From positions 114,512 through 178,511 of the forward strand of contig CAWKCO010000001.1 in the NCBI GenBank assembly GCA_963848175.1: DNA of 64,000 nucleotides. Direction: 5' to 3'. Below the pieces are notes generated by a model, which saw only the letters and a program-made list of their open reading frames with translations, was not told the DNA's origin and searched no databases. Made by a program: the position numbers and the translations under genes. Positions 1-8,766 of the stretch are shown piece by piece. The number at the start of each line of letters is the position of its first letter. Position 1 is the stretch's first letter. This DNA comes from JAMZMI01 sp963848175 (GTDB taxonomy: Bacteria > Bacteroidota > Bacteroidia > Cytophagales > Cyclobacteriaceae).

Positions 1-257
1 AAGTGTAAAAATCTCATTCATCGATGTAAAATATCAAAAAATAAGTTGTCAGTCAACAATGGTAGAAATTTAAAAACAATTTCCAACCATTTTCTTTCGC
101 GTGGGGTCTAAGGGGACAGTGAATATTTCTGAAACATCTTTTTTACGAAATACGTAAGGAAGTTTTGTTTGAATTGAAGAGACAACTTCTAAAAACGATA
201 TTCGTTACAATCAAACATCAAAAACGCAACAATTTTTAAACTATTAAATTAATTGAA

Positions 258-1196
258 ATGAAAGGATTATTGAAAAACACATTTTTAATCGCATTATTAG
301 CTGTAGCTGGTTTTGTAGTAAGCTGTACTGAGGATGAAGAGCCTACAGCAACTAAGCCATCAGCTTCGGTTTCTTTCAAAGTGGAAGGGCAAGTTGCAAC
401 TAGTGCAATGCCAGGAGATACTATTTCCTATGCCGTCACTGCAAATGCCGCAGGCGGAGTGAATAGGATTGTAGGAAAGGTTTCAGATGGAACAAATACT
501 ACAGATTTGTTCGATGTTTCTAGATTGGATTTGAATATAGAATCAGGGGAAACCACTGCTGACTATGCAAGTTTTATTGTGCCAACAGCAGCTGCTGCGG
601 GTAAAACATGGGAATTCTGGTTTGTGGTAGTAGATGAAATCGGTACATCTTCAGATACGGTTTCTTTCGAAGTAGAAATTGATGCTGTTCCTATTAACGA
701 GTTTGAAACTGTACTTATAGGAGGCTTTAAGAGTGCTGCTTACGGAAGCTCTTACGACGCTATGACTGACTCAGTATATTTTGTATCTGGAATAACTGCA
801 GACGTGGCAAATCAGGCAAAAATTGACTTTATCTATTACTTCAGTGATGCATCTCAAAGAACAATAGCTTCCCCGGATAATGTTGAAGCTGAAGCAACTT
901 GGAAAGCTCAAAGTGCTGCTGCTTGGCCATTTCCAAACACAGAGAACAGTACAAAATTCCAAGAAACGACCTTAACTACAGCTCAGTTTGACGCAATTAC
1001 TGCTGGAACTGAGATAGCAGCAGCATATTCTGAGGTTGCGACAGGTCTTTCTAGAGTGACTGATTTAGCTGTTGATAATGTTGTAGCCTTCAAACTAGCG
1101 GAGGCACGTGGAGGAAAAATGGGTCTTTTTAAAGTGAAAGCAGTAGATGGTAATAGCTCAGGTACTATTACAATCGACGTAAAAATCGAGAAATAA
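258..1196 (+). CDS. Putative lipoprotein, tandem paralogue 1
   Basis: The 312-residue product has a lipoprotein signal peptide: a charged start, a hydrophobic stretch at residues 8-20 and a lipobox ending VVSC with Cys23 as the predicted lipidated residue. An acidic TEDEE tract follows, which fits surface-lipoprotein export signals known in Bacteroidota. The mature part looks beta-rich and carries no family I recognise. It shares motifs in the same order with the next gene (xIDFxYYxS, a WPxxxxEN-TKF segment, and ARGGKxGxxKxK near the C-terminus), so the two are diverged tandem duplicates. A strong terminator follows at 1219-1249, so each copy is probably transcribed separately. The function is unknown, but a role at the cell envelope is likely. 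Confidence 0.8.
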   Translation: MKGLLKNTFLIALLAVAGFVVSCTEDEEPTATKPSASVSFKVEGQVATSAMPGDTISYAVTANAAGGVNRIVGKVSDGTNTTDLFDVSRLDLNIESGETTADYASFIVPTAAAAGKTWEFWFVVVDEIGTSSDTVSFEVEIDAVPINEFETVLIGGFKSAAYGSSYDAMTDSVYFVSGITADVANQAKIDFIYYFSDASQRTIASPDNVEAEATWKAQSAAAWPFPNTENSTKFQETTLTTAQFDAITAGTEIAAAYSEVATGLSRVTDLAVDNVVAFKLAEARGGKMGLFKVKAVDGNSSGTITIDVKIEK

Positions 1197-1218
1197 TTCT
1201 CTCATTGATATAGAATTT

Positions 1219-1249
1219 AAAAAACCTCGCCTACAAGCGAGGTTTTTTT
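1219..1249 (+). terminator. Rho-independent terminator after lipoprotein 1
   Basis: A perfect 10-bp stem, AAAACCTCGC with GCGAGGTTTT, closes a 6-nt loop and runs into a T tract. It begins 22 nt after the stop of the upstream lipoprotein gene and sits before its paralogue. Confidence 0.85.
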
Positions 1250-1278
1250 ATGTCCCACGTACTCAGTAATTTAGTTTT

Positions 1279-2175
1279 ATGATCAGAAAAATCCTTTCGC
1301 TCGCTTGTCTCGCTTTAGTAGCCTTCCTTATGGGGTGTAACAATGATCCCGATCCCACACCACAAGAACCAACGGCTACTATAGCACTGAGTGATTCTAT
1401 AGACGCATATACGGTACTGTCTACCCTGCGCTTACAAATAGTGGCGATGGCTCCTTCAGGCATTACCTCAGCCACTTGCAAGGTGTGGCAAGGAGAGCAA
1501 GAGCTACAAACGCTCTTCACCTTGGATAGCACTCAGGTTTCGGTTTCCGAGTCTTTGAGTTTTTATCTAGACCCTTCTTATCAAGGCCAAACCTTGAGTT
1601 TCACCTTTGTGATAGAGGATGCGTTTTTCAATGTATACGGAGATACGGTTTCACTTCAAATTGCAGCTTCGCAAATTTCCTATATCGAGACAGATACTGT
1701 GGGTAGTTATTCCAATTTCAAGTACGCAAGTTTTTATGATGTTAAAAGTCCACTTTCTTATTACGGCGTGGGTCTGAGCAAGACAGCTACTAAAAAGACC
1801 ATCGATTTTGTTTATTACTATACCAAGACTGACAAAGCTATCCTTAGCAGTCCGTCTAGTGAAGGTGTTGAGACGGTATGGGCTGAACAGAATACGGGTT
1901 TATGGCCACTTTTCGGTGTGGAAAATGAAACAAAGTTCTATTCGCTTTCTTCGGATATCGATTATGCAGGCATTAGCACCGCTGTAGAGCTGGAAAATGC
2001 TCTCACGGGTAAAACTGCGGTTTCTGAGATCAAAGGGCTTACTACTGGGCAGTTGATAGGCATTCGTTTATCAGATAGTCGAGGAGGCAGTGTGGGCATC
2101 ATGAAAATCAAAGAAGCCAACAGCGCGGCTTTAGCCACTGCTCAGATTGTTTTTGAAGCGAAAGTTTCAAAGTAA
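1279..2175 (+). CDS. Putative lipoprotein, tandem paralogue 2
   Basis: The 298-residue product has a lipoprotein signal with lipobox FLMGC (Cys20), then a polar N-DPDPTP linker. It is a diverged paralogue of the gene at 258-1196: both contain the IDFxYYx element, a tryptophan-rich WPxxxxEN-TKF element and a C-terminal SRGGSxGIMKIK-type element at similar distances. The two genes face the same way and are separated by a terminator, so they are duplicates rather than one operon. No catalytic motif is visible. Its function is not recognised; both proteins probably face the periplasm or cell surface. Confidence 0.78.
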   Translation: MIRKILSLACLALVAFLMGCNNDPDPTPQEPTATIALSDSIDAYTVLSTLRLQIVAMAPSGITSATCKVWQGEQELQTLFTLDSTQVSVSESLSFYLDPSYQGQTLSFTFVIEDAFFNVYGDTVSLQIAASQISYIETDTVGSYSNFKYASFYDVKSPLSYYGVGLSKTATKKTIDFVYYYTKTDKAILSSPSSEGVETVWAEQNTGLWPLFGVENETKFYSLSSDIDYAGISTAVELENALTGKTAVSEIKGLTTGQLIGIRLSDSRGGSVGIMKIKEANSAALATAQIVFEAKVSK

Positions 2176-2200
2176 CGGGTGAAAGGTGATTTGAAGAAAA

Positions 2201-2839
2201 CTATTTTCCTCCCCTTAAATCTCGAATGAATTTGGCCCAAGCGAAAGGATTTATAAAGCTAGTGGTAGGTGCTTGAAAGCGACTGTCATAAGCCTGACGC
2301 TGCTCTGTCATAGTATAGTTATAATTGTCTCGCGATGTTCCGTTGAGGTCTTTGTAGCCTCTGGCCATATACTGAGCTGCTAGCCAAGCTTCTAGATTTC
2401 TATAATCTTCGCTATCATTCATGTCCAGGGCAAGCACAGCTTTTTTGAACATGGCTTCTGAAGGATAAGGGAAAATTTCTACTTCTTCCAAAAAGGCAAT
2501 GTCTTCTTCTAAAGTAAGCAGCAACTTCATGCTTCGGTCGGAATCATGGGCTGGGATCACAAAAGATTTTCTTTTGAAACCTACGGCACTAAAAATCAGG
2601 CTATCGCCTTCCAAAACTGGAATAGAAAAGAATCCGTACGGGTTTGTAGTTGTCCCTCGTCCAACTTTAGGGACGTAGATGTGAACTCCGGGAATAACGG
2701 AGGTGCTGTCGGGTGTGAAGACCACTCCCGTAAATTGTATGATCTTTGGAGAGTCCTGTGCCTGCGTGGTGAACGCAGCGAAAAGAAGTAATATGACTAT
2801 GAAACTTGAGCGCAAAATGAGATTCCTTTTATTATACAA
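2201..2839 (-). CDS. Secreted carboxypeptidase-like regulatory domain protein
   Basis: The 212-residue product starts with a signal peptide (hydrophobic residues about 12-24, TTQAQ cleavage region). It is followed by a beta-sandwich of the carboxypeptidase regulatory / TonB-receptor N-terminal type: a GVVFTPDS-x-PGVHIYV start, the NPYGFFSIPV turn and an FSAVGFKRK strand are typical of the CarboxypepD_reg-like family. Here the domain stands alone with a C-terminal helical tail, without a receptor barrel or peptidase. Such stand-alone proteins are common in Bacteroidota and their role is not well defined. The gene converges on the paralogue lipoprotein with a gap of 25 nt. Confidence 0.75.
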   Translation of the reverse strand: MYNKRNLILRSSFIVILLLFAAFTTQAQDSPKIIQFTGVVFTPDSTSVIPGVHIYVPKVGRGTTTNPYGFFSIPVLEGDSLIFSAVGFKRKSFVIPAHDSDRSMKLLLTLEEDIAFLEEVEIFPYPSEAMFKKAVLALDMNDSEDYRNLEAWLAAQYMARGYKDLNGTSRDNYNYTMTEQRQAYDSRFQAPTTSFINPFAWAKFIRDLRGGK

Positions 2840-2892
2840 GACTCTATTAACGGGAAAAGTTTAAATTTCGTCAAATCTAAGCAGAAAAAGTC

Positions 2893-3276
2893 ATGAGGTT
2901 AAAGAATTTCAGTCTCACATACGGTACACAAATCTTTAAATGTTTTGCTGAGGAGGCGCGTGTGCGCATTATTCATTTGCTTTTTCGCAATGAAGAATTA
3001 TCCATTTCTGATCTGGAATCGATATTGGACTTTACACAAACGAAGACTAGCAGGCACATCAATTACCTAAAACATTCTGGATTGGTCAATTCTGTAAAAA
3101 AGGATCAATATGTGATGTACAGCATCAAAGATGAAGTGTATGACATGGTGGCAAGAATTTTTGATTTCTTGAATAAAGACGTGCAATTGCAAAAGGATCA
3201 GGAGGTTTACAATGTCATGAACTCCAATAGAGAACTGGCAGCCAATAAACTACTTTCAAAAGACTATAGAGGATGA
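2893..3276 (+). CDS. ArsR-type winged-helix transcriptional regulator
   Basis: This 127-residue protein has an ArsR-like winged helix-turn-helix: a first helix in FKCFAEEARVRIIHLLF, a recognition region in TQTKTSRHINYLKHSGLV, and a wing in KKDQYVMYSI. No cysteine or histidine metal-binding set is obvious, so metal sensing cannot be claimed. Its TGA stop overlaps the ATG of the YjjG-like gene (ATGA), which implies translational coupling and co-expression. The regulator may control that operon, but no operator was found. Sure of the fold, not of the target. Confidence 0.8.
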   Translation: MRLKNFSLTYGTQIFKCFAEEARVRIIHLLFRNEELSISDLESILDFTQTKTSRHINYLKHSGLVNSVKKDQYVMYSIKDEVYDMVARIFDFLNKDVQLQKDQEVYNVMNSNRELAANKLLSKDYRG

Positions 3277-3965
3277 AAGATATTACGCATGTATTTTTTG
3301 ATTTGGATCACACCTTGTGGGATTATGAAACCAATTCACGAAAAGTATTGCGTGATTTATATCGGCAGTTTCAGCTTTCGGCAAGCCTCACTGCGTGCGA
3401 GGATGAATTTCTGCTTTCATATAGCCAGATAAACGATCGATTCTGGGCAGATTTTGACAATGGTGTGATTGACAAAGAATATCTCCGAACAGAGCGTTTC
3501 AAAGAAGTGCTGCGGGTATGTGGCGCGGCGGACGTATCCAATTGGGAGGTGCTTAATGATTATTTTCTTGAGCATTGTCCACGACAAGGTGGAATTATGG
3601 AAGGCACTTTGGAGGTACTGGATTACCTGTCTCAGCGCTATAAGCTTGCGATCATTACCAATGGTTTTGATGCGATTCAGCAGATAAAAATGTCCCATTC
3701 GGGAATAGATAAGTATTTCACGCATATCTACACTTCAGAGACCATAGTCAAGAAAAAACCCGATCCGGCGATCTTCCAACATGCCATGAAAGAGCTTGGT
3801 GCTTTGCCCCATCAGGCGGTGATGATCGGAGACAATCTCAATACTGATGTGGGCGGAGCTATCAATGCAAAAATGTGCGCGATACATTTCAATCCTTTAC
3901 GGGCGGTGCACGCTCATTGTGAATGGCAGATATATCATTTGTCGGAACTCTGTAAAATTCTATAG
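3273..3965 (+). CDS. yjjG: YjjG-family HAD nucleotidase
   Basis: This 230-residue HAD-superfamily hydrolase shows all four motifs: DLDHTLWD near residue 10 (nucleophile and acid Asp), IITNGF around 127-132 (Thr), the lysine in KKKPDP around 158, and GDNLNTD near 187. The length and the helical cap after motif I match the YjjG family, which removes phosphate from pyrimidine and non-canonical nucleoside monophosphates and protects against mutagenic bases. It is coupled by a 4-nt overlap to the upstream ArsR-like regulator gene. The broad family is certain; the substrate is inferred from the family. Confidence 0.82.
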   Translation: MKDITHVFFDLDHTLWDYETNSRKVLRDLYRQFQLSASLTACEDEFLLSYSQINDRFWADFDNGVIDKEYLRTERFKEVLRVCGAADVSNWEVLNDYFLEHCPRQGGIMEGTLEVLDYLSQRYKLAIITNGFDAIQQIKMSHSGIDKYFTHIYTSETIVKKKPDPAIFQHAMKELGALPHQAVMIGDNLNTDVGGAINAKMCAIHFNPLRAVHAHCEWQIYHLSELCKIL

Positions 3966-3980
3966 CTAAGTCTGATGTTG

Positions 3981-3988
3981 TACCTTTG
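3981..3988 (+). promoter_or_regulatory. Candidate -7 promoter element for pruA
   Basis: TACCTTTG matches the Bacteroidota -7 consensus TAnnTTTG and lies 23 nt upstream of the pruA start. No convincing -33 TTTG partner is seen at the usual spacing. Confidence 0.45.
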
Positions 3989-4011
3989 CGGCAAACAAAA
4001 ACTCGAAAATT

Positions 4012-5644
4012 ATGCCAAAAGGAACATATTTAATCCCCAAGCCCACCAACGAGCCCATATTATCGTATGAACCGAACTCTCCCGAAAGGGCAGAATTGCA
4101 AGCGATGCTGTCGCAAATGCGAAATGAAATAGCTGATGTGCCAATGTACATTGGCGGTGAGGAAGTGCGAACTGGAAATAAGATTAAAATGAGTCCGCCG
4201 CATGATCATCAGCACGTCTTAGGACATTTTCATGAAGGGGACAAAAGCCATGTGCAGCAAGCAATACGTGCTTCATTGGATGCTAAAGACGCATGGTCAA
4301 ATCTAGATTGGGAACAGCGCGCCAGTATCTTCCTTAAAGCTGCAGACCTCATTGCGGGCCCTTATCGTGCCAAAATAAATGCTGCTACGATGCTAGGGCA
4401 AAGTAAGAATCCTTTTCAGGCAGAAATAGATGCGGCCTGTGAGTTTATAGACTTCTTGCGCTACAATGCCTATTTCATGCAGGAGATTTTCAATCAACAG
4501 CCTGAATCCTCTCCAGGAGTATGGAATAGATTAGAATATCGTCCGCTAGAAGGATTTGTATTTGCTATTACGCCTTTCAACTTTACTTCTATCGCAGGAA
4601 ACCTCCCAGCTGCACCCGCACTGATGGGCAACACAGCGATATGGAAGCCGGCTTATACGCAAGTATATTCAGCTCAAGTGATCATGGAAGTTTTCAAGGA
4701 AGCCGGCCTCCCAGATGGTGTCATCAATATGATATATGTGGATGGGCCAGTGGCAGGAGAGGTGATTTTCTCGCATAAAGATTTCGCTGGTCTTCATTTC
4801 ACTGGTAGCACGGGTGTATTCCAGTCATTATGGAAAACCATAGGAGCGAACATAGACAAATACAGAACCTATCCGAGAATAGTTGGAGAAACTGGGGGTA
4901 AAGATTTTGTCATTGCTCATAAATCGGCGAATGCCAAGCAGGTGGCAACCGGTCTAATCAGAGGGGCGTACGAATTTCAAGGACAGAAATGTAGTGCTGC
5001 TTCAAGAGCTTACATTCCGTCCAATCTGTGGGATGAGATCAAGGGCTACATGCTTGCGGACTCTGAAAGATATGAAAATGGGAAGCCCAGAAGATTTCGC
5101 AAATTTCTTCAATGCGGTGATTGACAAACGTTCTTTTGATAAAATCTCAGGATACATCGCTCAAGCGAAAAAAGATAATGGAGTAGAAATTGTTCACGGT
5201 GGAAAGTGCGATGATGCTATCGGCTATTTTGTAGAGCCTACATTGATCGTGGTAGATGATCCTAAATACCGCACCATGAGCGAGGAAATTTTTGGTCCTG
5301 TGCTTACGGTATATGTGTATGACGAAAACAAATATGAAGAGACTTTGGCCATTTTGGACGAAACTTCGCCGTATGCTTTAACGGGAGCAGTTTTCTCTAC
5401 TGACCGGTACGCAGTTGATCTGGCAGTAAAGAAGCTTCAAAATGCGGCAGGTAATTTTTATATCAATGATAAGCCTACTGGGGCAGTGGTAGGACAGCAG
5501 CCCTTTGGCGGTGGCCGTGCTTCTGGTACGAACGACAAAGCTGGAGCACCGATGAACTTGCTCAGGTGGGTAAGTGCAAGAACGATCAAGGAAACCTTCA
5601 ATGCTCCTACAGATTATAAGTATCCGTTTATGGCTGAGGATTAA
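4012..5644 (+). CDS. pruA: L-glutamate gamma-semialdehyde dehydrogenase (P5C dehydrogenase), frameshifted
   Basis: The product oxidises L-glutamate 5-semialdehyde (from proline) to glutamate with NAD+. The first frame carries the aldehyde dehydrogenase N-terminal and NAD-binding core: AITPFNFTSI, GNTAIWKPA, FTGSTGVF, VGETGGKDF and the catalytic cysteine region GAYEFQGQKCSAASRAY. The second frame continues with MKMGSPEDF, GGKCDDAIGYFVEPT, EEIFGPVLTVYVY and the QQPFGGGRASGTNDK end typical of PutA/PruA-type enzymes. The frames join if one extra T near 5062 is removed, giving about 543 residues, the usual family length. A real pseudogene is possible, but the uninterrupted homology on both sides favours a sequence error. 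Terminator at 5685. Confidence 0.9.
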
Positions 5645-5668
5645 TCCTTTGCGGATAATTATGCGTTC

Positions 5669-5685
5669 TGTGTAGATAAAACACA
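5669..5685. promoter_or_regulatory. Candidate operator upstream of Nudix regulator gene
   Basis: TGTGTA-GATAA-AACACA is an imperfect inverted repeat (5 of 6 pairs, 5-bp spacer). The same pattern, perfect, occurs at 6547-6563 upstream of the SDR gene. It lies 84 nt before the Nudix regulator start and abuts the pruA terminator. Autoregulation is inferred from the repeated motif. Confidence 0.5.
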
Positions 5686-5723
5686 AAAGCGGAGAATTGC
5701 TGTTGCAGTCCTCCGCTTTTTTT
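5685..5723 (+). terminator. Rho-independent terminator after pruA
   Basis: The 10-bp perfect stem AAAAGCGGAG / CTCCGCTTTT is followed by a T tract, 41 nt after the pruA stop. Confidence 0.85.
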
Positions 5724-5768
5724 ATATACTTTTGAAATTGTTCGTGTCCACAGGTTCGGATATTCAGT

Positions 5769-6518
5769 ATGCCTATTGGCAAAACTAAAATTAGAAATTG
5801 CATCTTGGAAACAGTTTTATCTACAGTATCACAGTCATCTTACGAATGCACCATCACCGTGGATTGCAGTGTTTTTGGTTTTCAAGACAATGAACTCAAG
5901 CTTTTACTTGTGAAGCGCTCTGTAGAACCTTTCAAAGATTTTTGGATGCTGCCAGGAGGTATTATGGGCGAGGGAGAAACTTTAGAAGAGTCTGTAAGTA
6001 AAGTGCTTTATAATCTGACAGGGATTCATGATGTACATCAAGAAGAGGTAAAATGCTATAGTAGTGTAGATAGACATCCAATCAAGCGTGTTGTGACGGT
6101 TTGTTTTTACGCCTTGGTGAAACCAGAAAATCACCCTGTGATTGCGAAAAATTATGTGTCAGATGTACAGTGGTTTTCATTATCTGAACTTCCCAAGTTA
6201 GGCTTTGATCACGAGGCACTCGTAGCAGATGCGTGGGCAAAGTTGAAAGATAACCTCAAGCAGAACCTAGTATTCGGAGAGCTTCTTCCAGAAAAGTTTA
6301 CCTTGAAAGATATGCAAGATCTTTACGAGAGCATTCTCAACGAAACATTGGATCGCAGAAATTTTCGGAAGAAAATTATACAAATGGGACTTTTAGAACC
6401 TACCAATGAAAAAAAGGCTGGTGTAAAAGGTGGCCCTGAACTTTACATGATCAGAAAAGTAGTTTTTTCTTTTTCGTCAAAAATCAGCAGTGCCAGAGAT
6501 ATCCGATCATCATTCTGA
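5769..6518 (+). CDS. Nudix-fold (NrtR-like) transcriptional regulator of sugar/hexuronate genes
   Basis: The 249-residue protein combines an N-terminal Nudix domain (residues about 25-150) with a C-terminal winged helix (about 165-230, including LKDMQDLYESIL and FRKKIIQMGLL), the architecture of NrtR-type repressors. The Nudix box starts as GGIMGEGETLEES, but the catalytic REUxEE part reads KVLYNL, so hydrolase activity is probably lost and the domain senses a ligand. It lies directly before an SDR and mannonate dehydratase gene, with a matching inverted repeat before itself and before the SDR gene, so it most likely controls hexuronate catabolism. The exact N-terminus is uncertain because homologous sequence seems to begin near residue 23. 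Confidence 0.8.
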   Translation: MPIGKTKIRNCILETVLSTVSQSSYECTITVDCSVFGFQDNELKLLLVKRSVEPFKDFWMLPGGIMGEGETLEESVSKVLYNLTGIHDVHQEEVKCYSSVDRHPIKRVVTVCFYALVKPENHPVIAKNYVSDVQWFSLSELPKLGFDHEALVADAWAKLKDNLKQNLVFGELLPEKFTLKDMQDLYESILNETLDRRNFRKKIIQMGLLEPTNEKKAGVKGGPELYMIRKVVFSFSSKISSARDIRSSF

Positions 6519-6546
6519 GAAGGAAAAATTGCATTTCTCTTTTATG

Positions 6547-6563
6547 TGTGTATAAATTACACA
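6547..6563. promoter_or_regulatory. Candidate operator upstream of SDR-uxuA operon
   Basis: TGTGTA-TAAAT-TACACA is a perfect 6-bp inverted repeat with a 5-bp spacer, 67 nt upstream of the SDR start. Together with the similar site at 5669 it is the best candidate binding site for the adjacent Nudix-type regulator. Confidence 0.55.
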
Positions 6564-6629
6564 GAAAATCGCCTTGTATGTCGAAACAAACTCCTGAGCG
6601 ATTTTGAAACAAAAGACAACAAAGTGAAT

Positions 6630-7478
6630 ATGAACCCAAAATTTGAAGAATTGAATGGCAAAGTAGCCGTGGTAACAGGTGGAGGAGGTGTACTCTGCGG
6701 TGCTATGGCAAATGCGCTTGCCCACCAAGGAATGAAAGTGGCAATACTCGATTTACGATTGGAGAATGCTCAAAAAGTGGCTGATGAAATCGTAAAAGCA
6801 GGAGGAAAAGCAATAGGTGTAGAGGCCAACGTACTGAATCTTGAAAGCTTGAAAAAAGCACATCAAGAAGTGAGCAAAAAACTTGGAGCATGTGATATTC
6901 TGGTAAACGGAGCTGGAGGAAATCACCCAAAAGGCACTACTTCTAAAACTCATTTGTTTGCGGAAGATTTGGCAGGAAATGAAGAGATAAAAACCTTTTT
7001 CGACCTAGATCCAGAAGGTATCCAGTTCGTTTTTAACCTCAATTTTATTGGAACTTTGCTACCCACTCAGGTTTTTGCCAAAGACATGGTAGGAAGAAAA
7101 GGCTGTTCGGTACTGAATATCTCGTCAATGAATGCATTTACGCCTTTGACCAAAATCCCGGCTTATAGTGGTGCCAAGGCGGCCGTGAGCAATTTTACTC
7201 AGTGGCTCGCGGTACATTTTTCTAAAGTGAATATCAGGGTAAATGCGTTGGCACCTGGTTTTTTTCTTACAGATCAAAACAGAGCATTACTCACTCAAAC
7301 GGACGGTTCTTTGACTGACCGTGGCAATGTCATCATTGACCATACACCTATGGCGAGGTTTGGAGAAGCAGAGGATCTTGTCGGTACTTTGCTTTGGTTA
7401 TGCAGCGATGGGTCAAAATTTGTCACAGGAGTTGTTGTGCCAATTGATGGTGGTTTCAGTGCATTTAGCGGTGTTTAA
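6630..7478 (+). CDS. SDR-family D-mannonate oxidoreductase (fructuronate reductase)
   Basis: This short-chain dehydrogenase/reductase has 282 residues from the chosen ATG. The reading frame is open back to 6546, but the family N-terminus starts at MNPKFEELNGKVAVVTGGGG, so the internal ATG is preferred. The nucleotide-binding motif TGGGGVLCG, NGAGG, the catalytic serine in NISSMNAF, YSGAK (Tyr and Lys) and the C-terminal VPIDGGF are all present. It is followed after 13 nt by mannonate dehydratase, so it most likely interconverts D-fructuronate and D-mannonate with NAD(P)H, upstream of UxuA in glucuronate breakdown. The assignment to this reaction rests mainly on context; the fold is certain. 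Confidence 0.82.
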   Translation: MNPKFEELNGKVAVVTGGGGVLCGAMANALAHQGMKVAILDLRLENAQKVADEIVKAGGKAIGVEANVLNLESLKKAHQEVSKKLGACDILVNGAGGNHPKGTTSKTHLFAEDLAGNEEIKTFFDLDPEGIQFVFNLNFIGTLLPTQVFAKDMVGRKGCSVLNISSMNAFTPLTKIPAYSGAKAAVSNFTQWLAVHFSKVNIRVNALAPGFFLTDQNRALLTQTDGSLTDRGNVIIDHTPMARFGEAEDLVGTLLWLCSDGSKFVTGVVVPIDGGFSAFSGV

Positions 7479-7491
7479 AAACTGAATAAAT

Positions 7492-8686
7492 ATGAGTTTA
7501 GAACAAACCTGGAGATGGTATGGACCAAAGGATTTGGTGCCTCTCTCACATATAAAAATGGCAGGTGCTACGGGTATCGTTACGGCCTTGCACCATATCC
7601 CGAATGGTCAGGTATGGACAGTAGAGGAGATTCAAAAACGTAAAGATGAGATAGAAGCTGCAGGACTTACTTGGTCTGTGGTGGAGAGTATTCCTGTACA
7701 TGAAGATATCAAAAAGCGTAGTGGCGAATACAAAAAGTATATCGAAAATTACAAACAAAGTATTTGTGAATCTGGGCAAAGTGGGCATAGACACGGTGTG
7801 CTACAATTTCATGCCGGTGCTAGACTGGACACGTACAGATTTGGCTTATGAGATGCCAGACGGGTCCAAAGCTTTGCGTTTCGATGCGTCTGAGTTTGCC
7901 GCTTTTGAATTGTTTTTGTTACAAAGACCAGGTGCTGAAAAGGACTACAGCGCTGAACAGCAAGAAAATGCCAAAAAGACCTTCGACAAAATGACGGAAG
8001 AGGCTAAAACTCTTTTGGTCAATAATATTATTGCTGGTTTGCCAGGTGCAGAAGAAGGTTATACTTTGGATCAGTTTCAAACAGTCTTGGATACCTATGC
8101 TCAAGTAGGTGATCAAGAGCTACGAAGCAATCTCTATGCTTTCTTAAAAGACATCATTCCAGCTGCGGAGGAGGCCAAGGTTTTTATGGCTATACACCCT
8201 GATGATCCTCCCTTCCCTATTTTGGGACTGCCACGGGTGGTAAGCACAGAAAAGGATGCTAAGCAATTGTTAGAAGCTGTTGATAGTAAATACAATGGAT
8301 TGTGTTTCTGCACGGGATCTTATGGCGTACGTAGTGACAATGATCTGGCTGGAATGGTAGAGCGTCTGGGTAGCCGAATCAATTTTATCCATTTGCGAAG
8401 TACCAAAAGAGATGTTCAGGGTAATTTCTATGAAGCGGATCACCTGACTGGTGATGTTGACATGTTTGCTGTGATGCAGGCGCTTGTAAAGGAGCAAGAC
8501 AAACGAGTGGCGGCTGGGCGTGAAGACACAAAAATGCCTATGAGACCAGATCACGGACATCAAATGCTGGATGACTTAGGTAAGAAAACCAACCCGGGAT
8601 ATTCGGCCATAGGAAGGTTGCGTGGATTGGCTGAGCTCAGAGGATTGGAGCTTGGTATACGTGGGGTACGAAAAAGTGAAAGTTGA
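7492..8686 (+). CDS. uxuA: Mannonate dehydratase, frameshifted
   Basis: UxuA dehydrates D-mannonate to 2-keto-3-deoxygluconate in hexuronate catabolism, using a divalent metal. The N-terminal frame begins MSLEQTWRWYGPKD and continues through MAGATGIVTALHHIP and VVESIPVHEDIK. The second frame carries NLGKVGIDTVCYNFMPVLDW, the metal and substrate segment HPDDPPFPILGLPR, CTGSYGVR, INFIHLRS and the C-terminal MRPDHGHQMLDDL with further metal ligands. Removing one T of the run near 7763-7765 joins the frames into about 397 residues, the normal length. Co-transcribed with the upstream SDR. The break is probably a sequence error, since both halves are fully conserved. Confidence 0.9.
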
Positions 8687-8743
8687 GAATAAAATGATAA
8701 AGTGGCTCTGCTGCTTATCATTTCCACATCTGATAACTAACTT

Positions 8744-8763
8744 CGTAAGTGTAAAACCTTACG
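8744..8763. promoter_or_regulatory. Inverted repeat immediately before cydA
   Basis: CGTAAG-N8-CTTACG ends 3 nt before the cydA start codon. It could be an operator or a translation-control hairpin; no known family site was recognised. Confidence 0.3.
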
Positions 8764-8766
8764 CCC

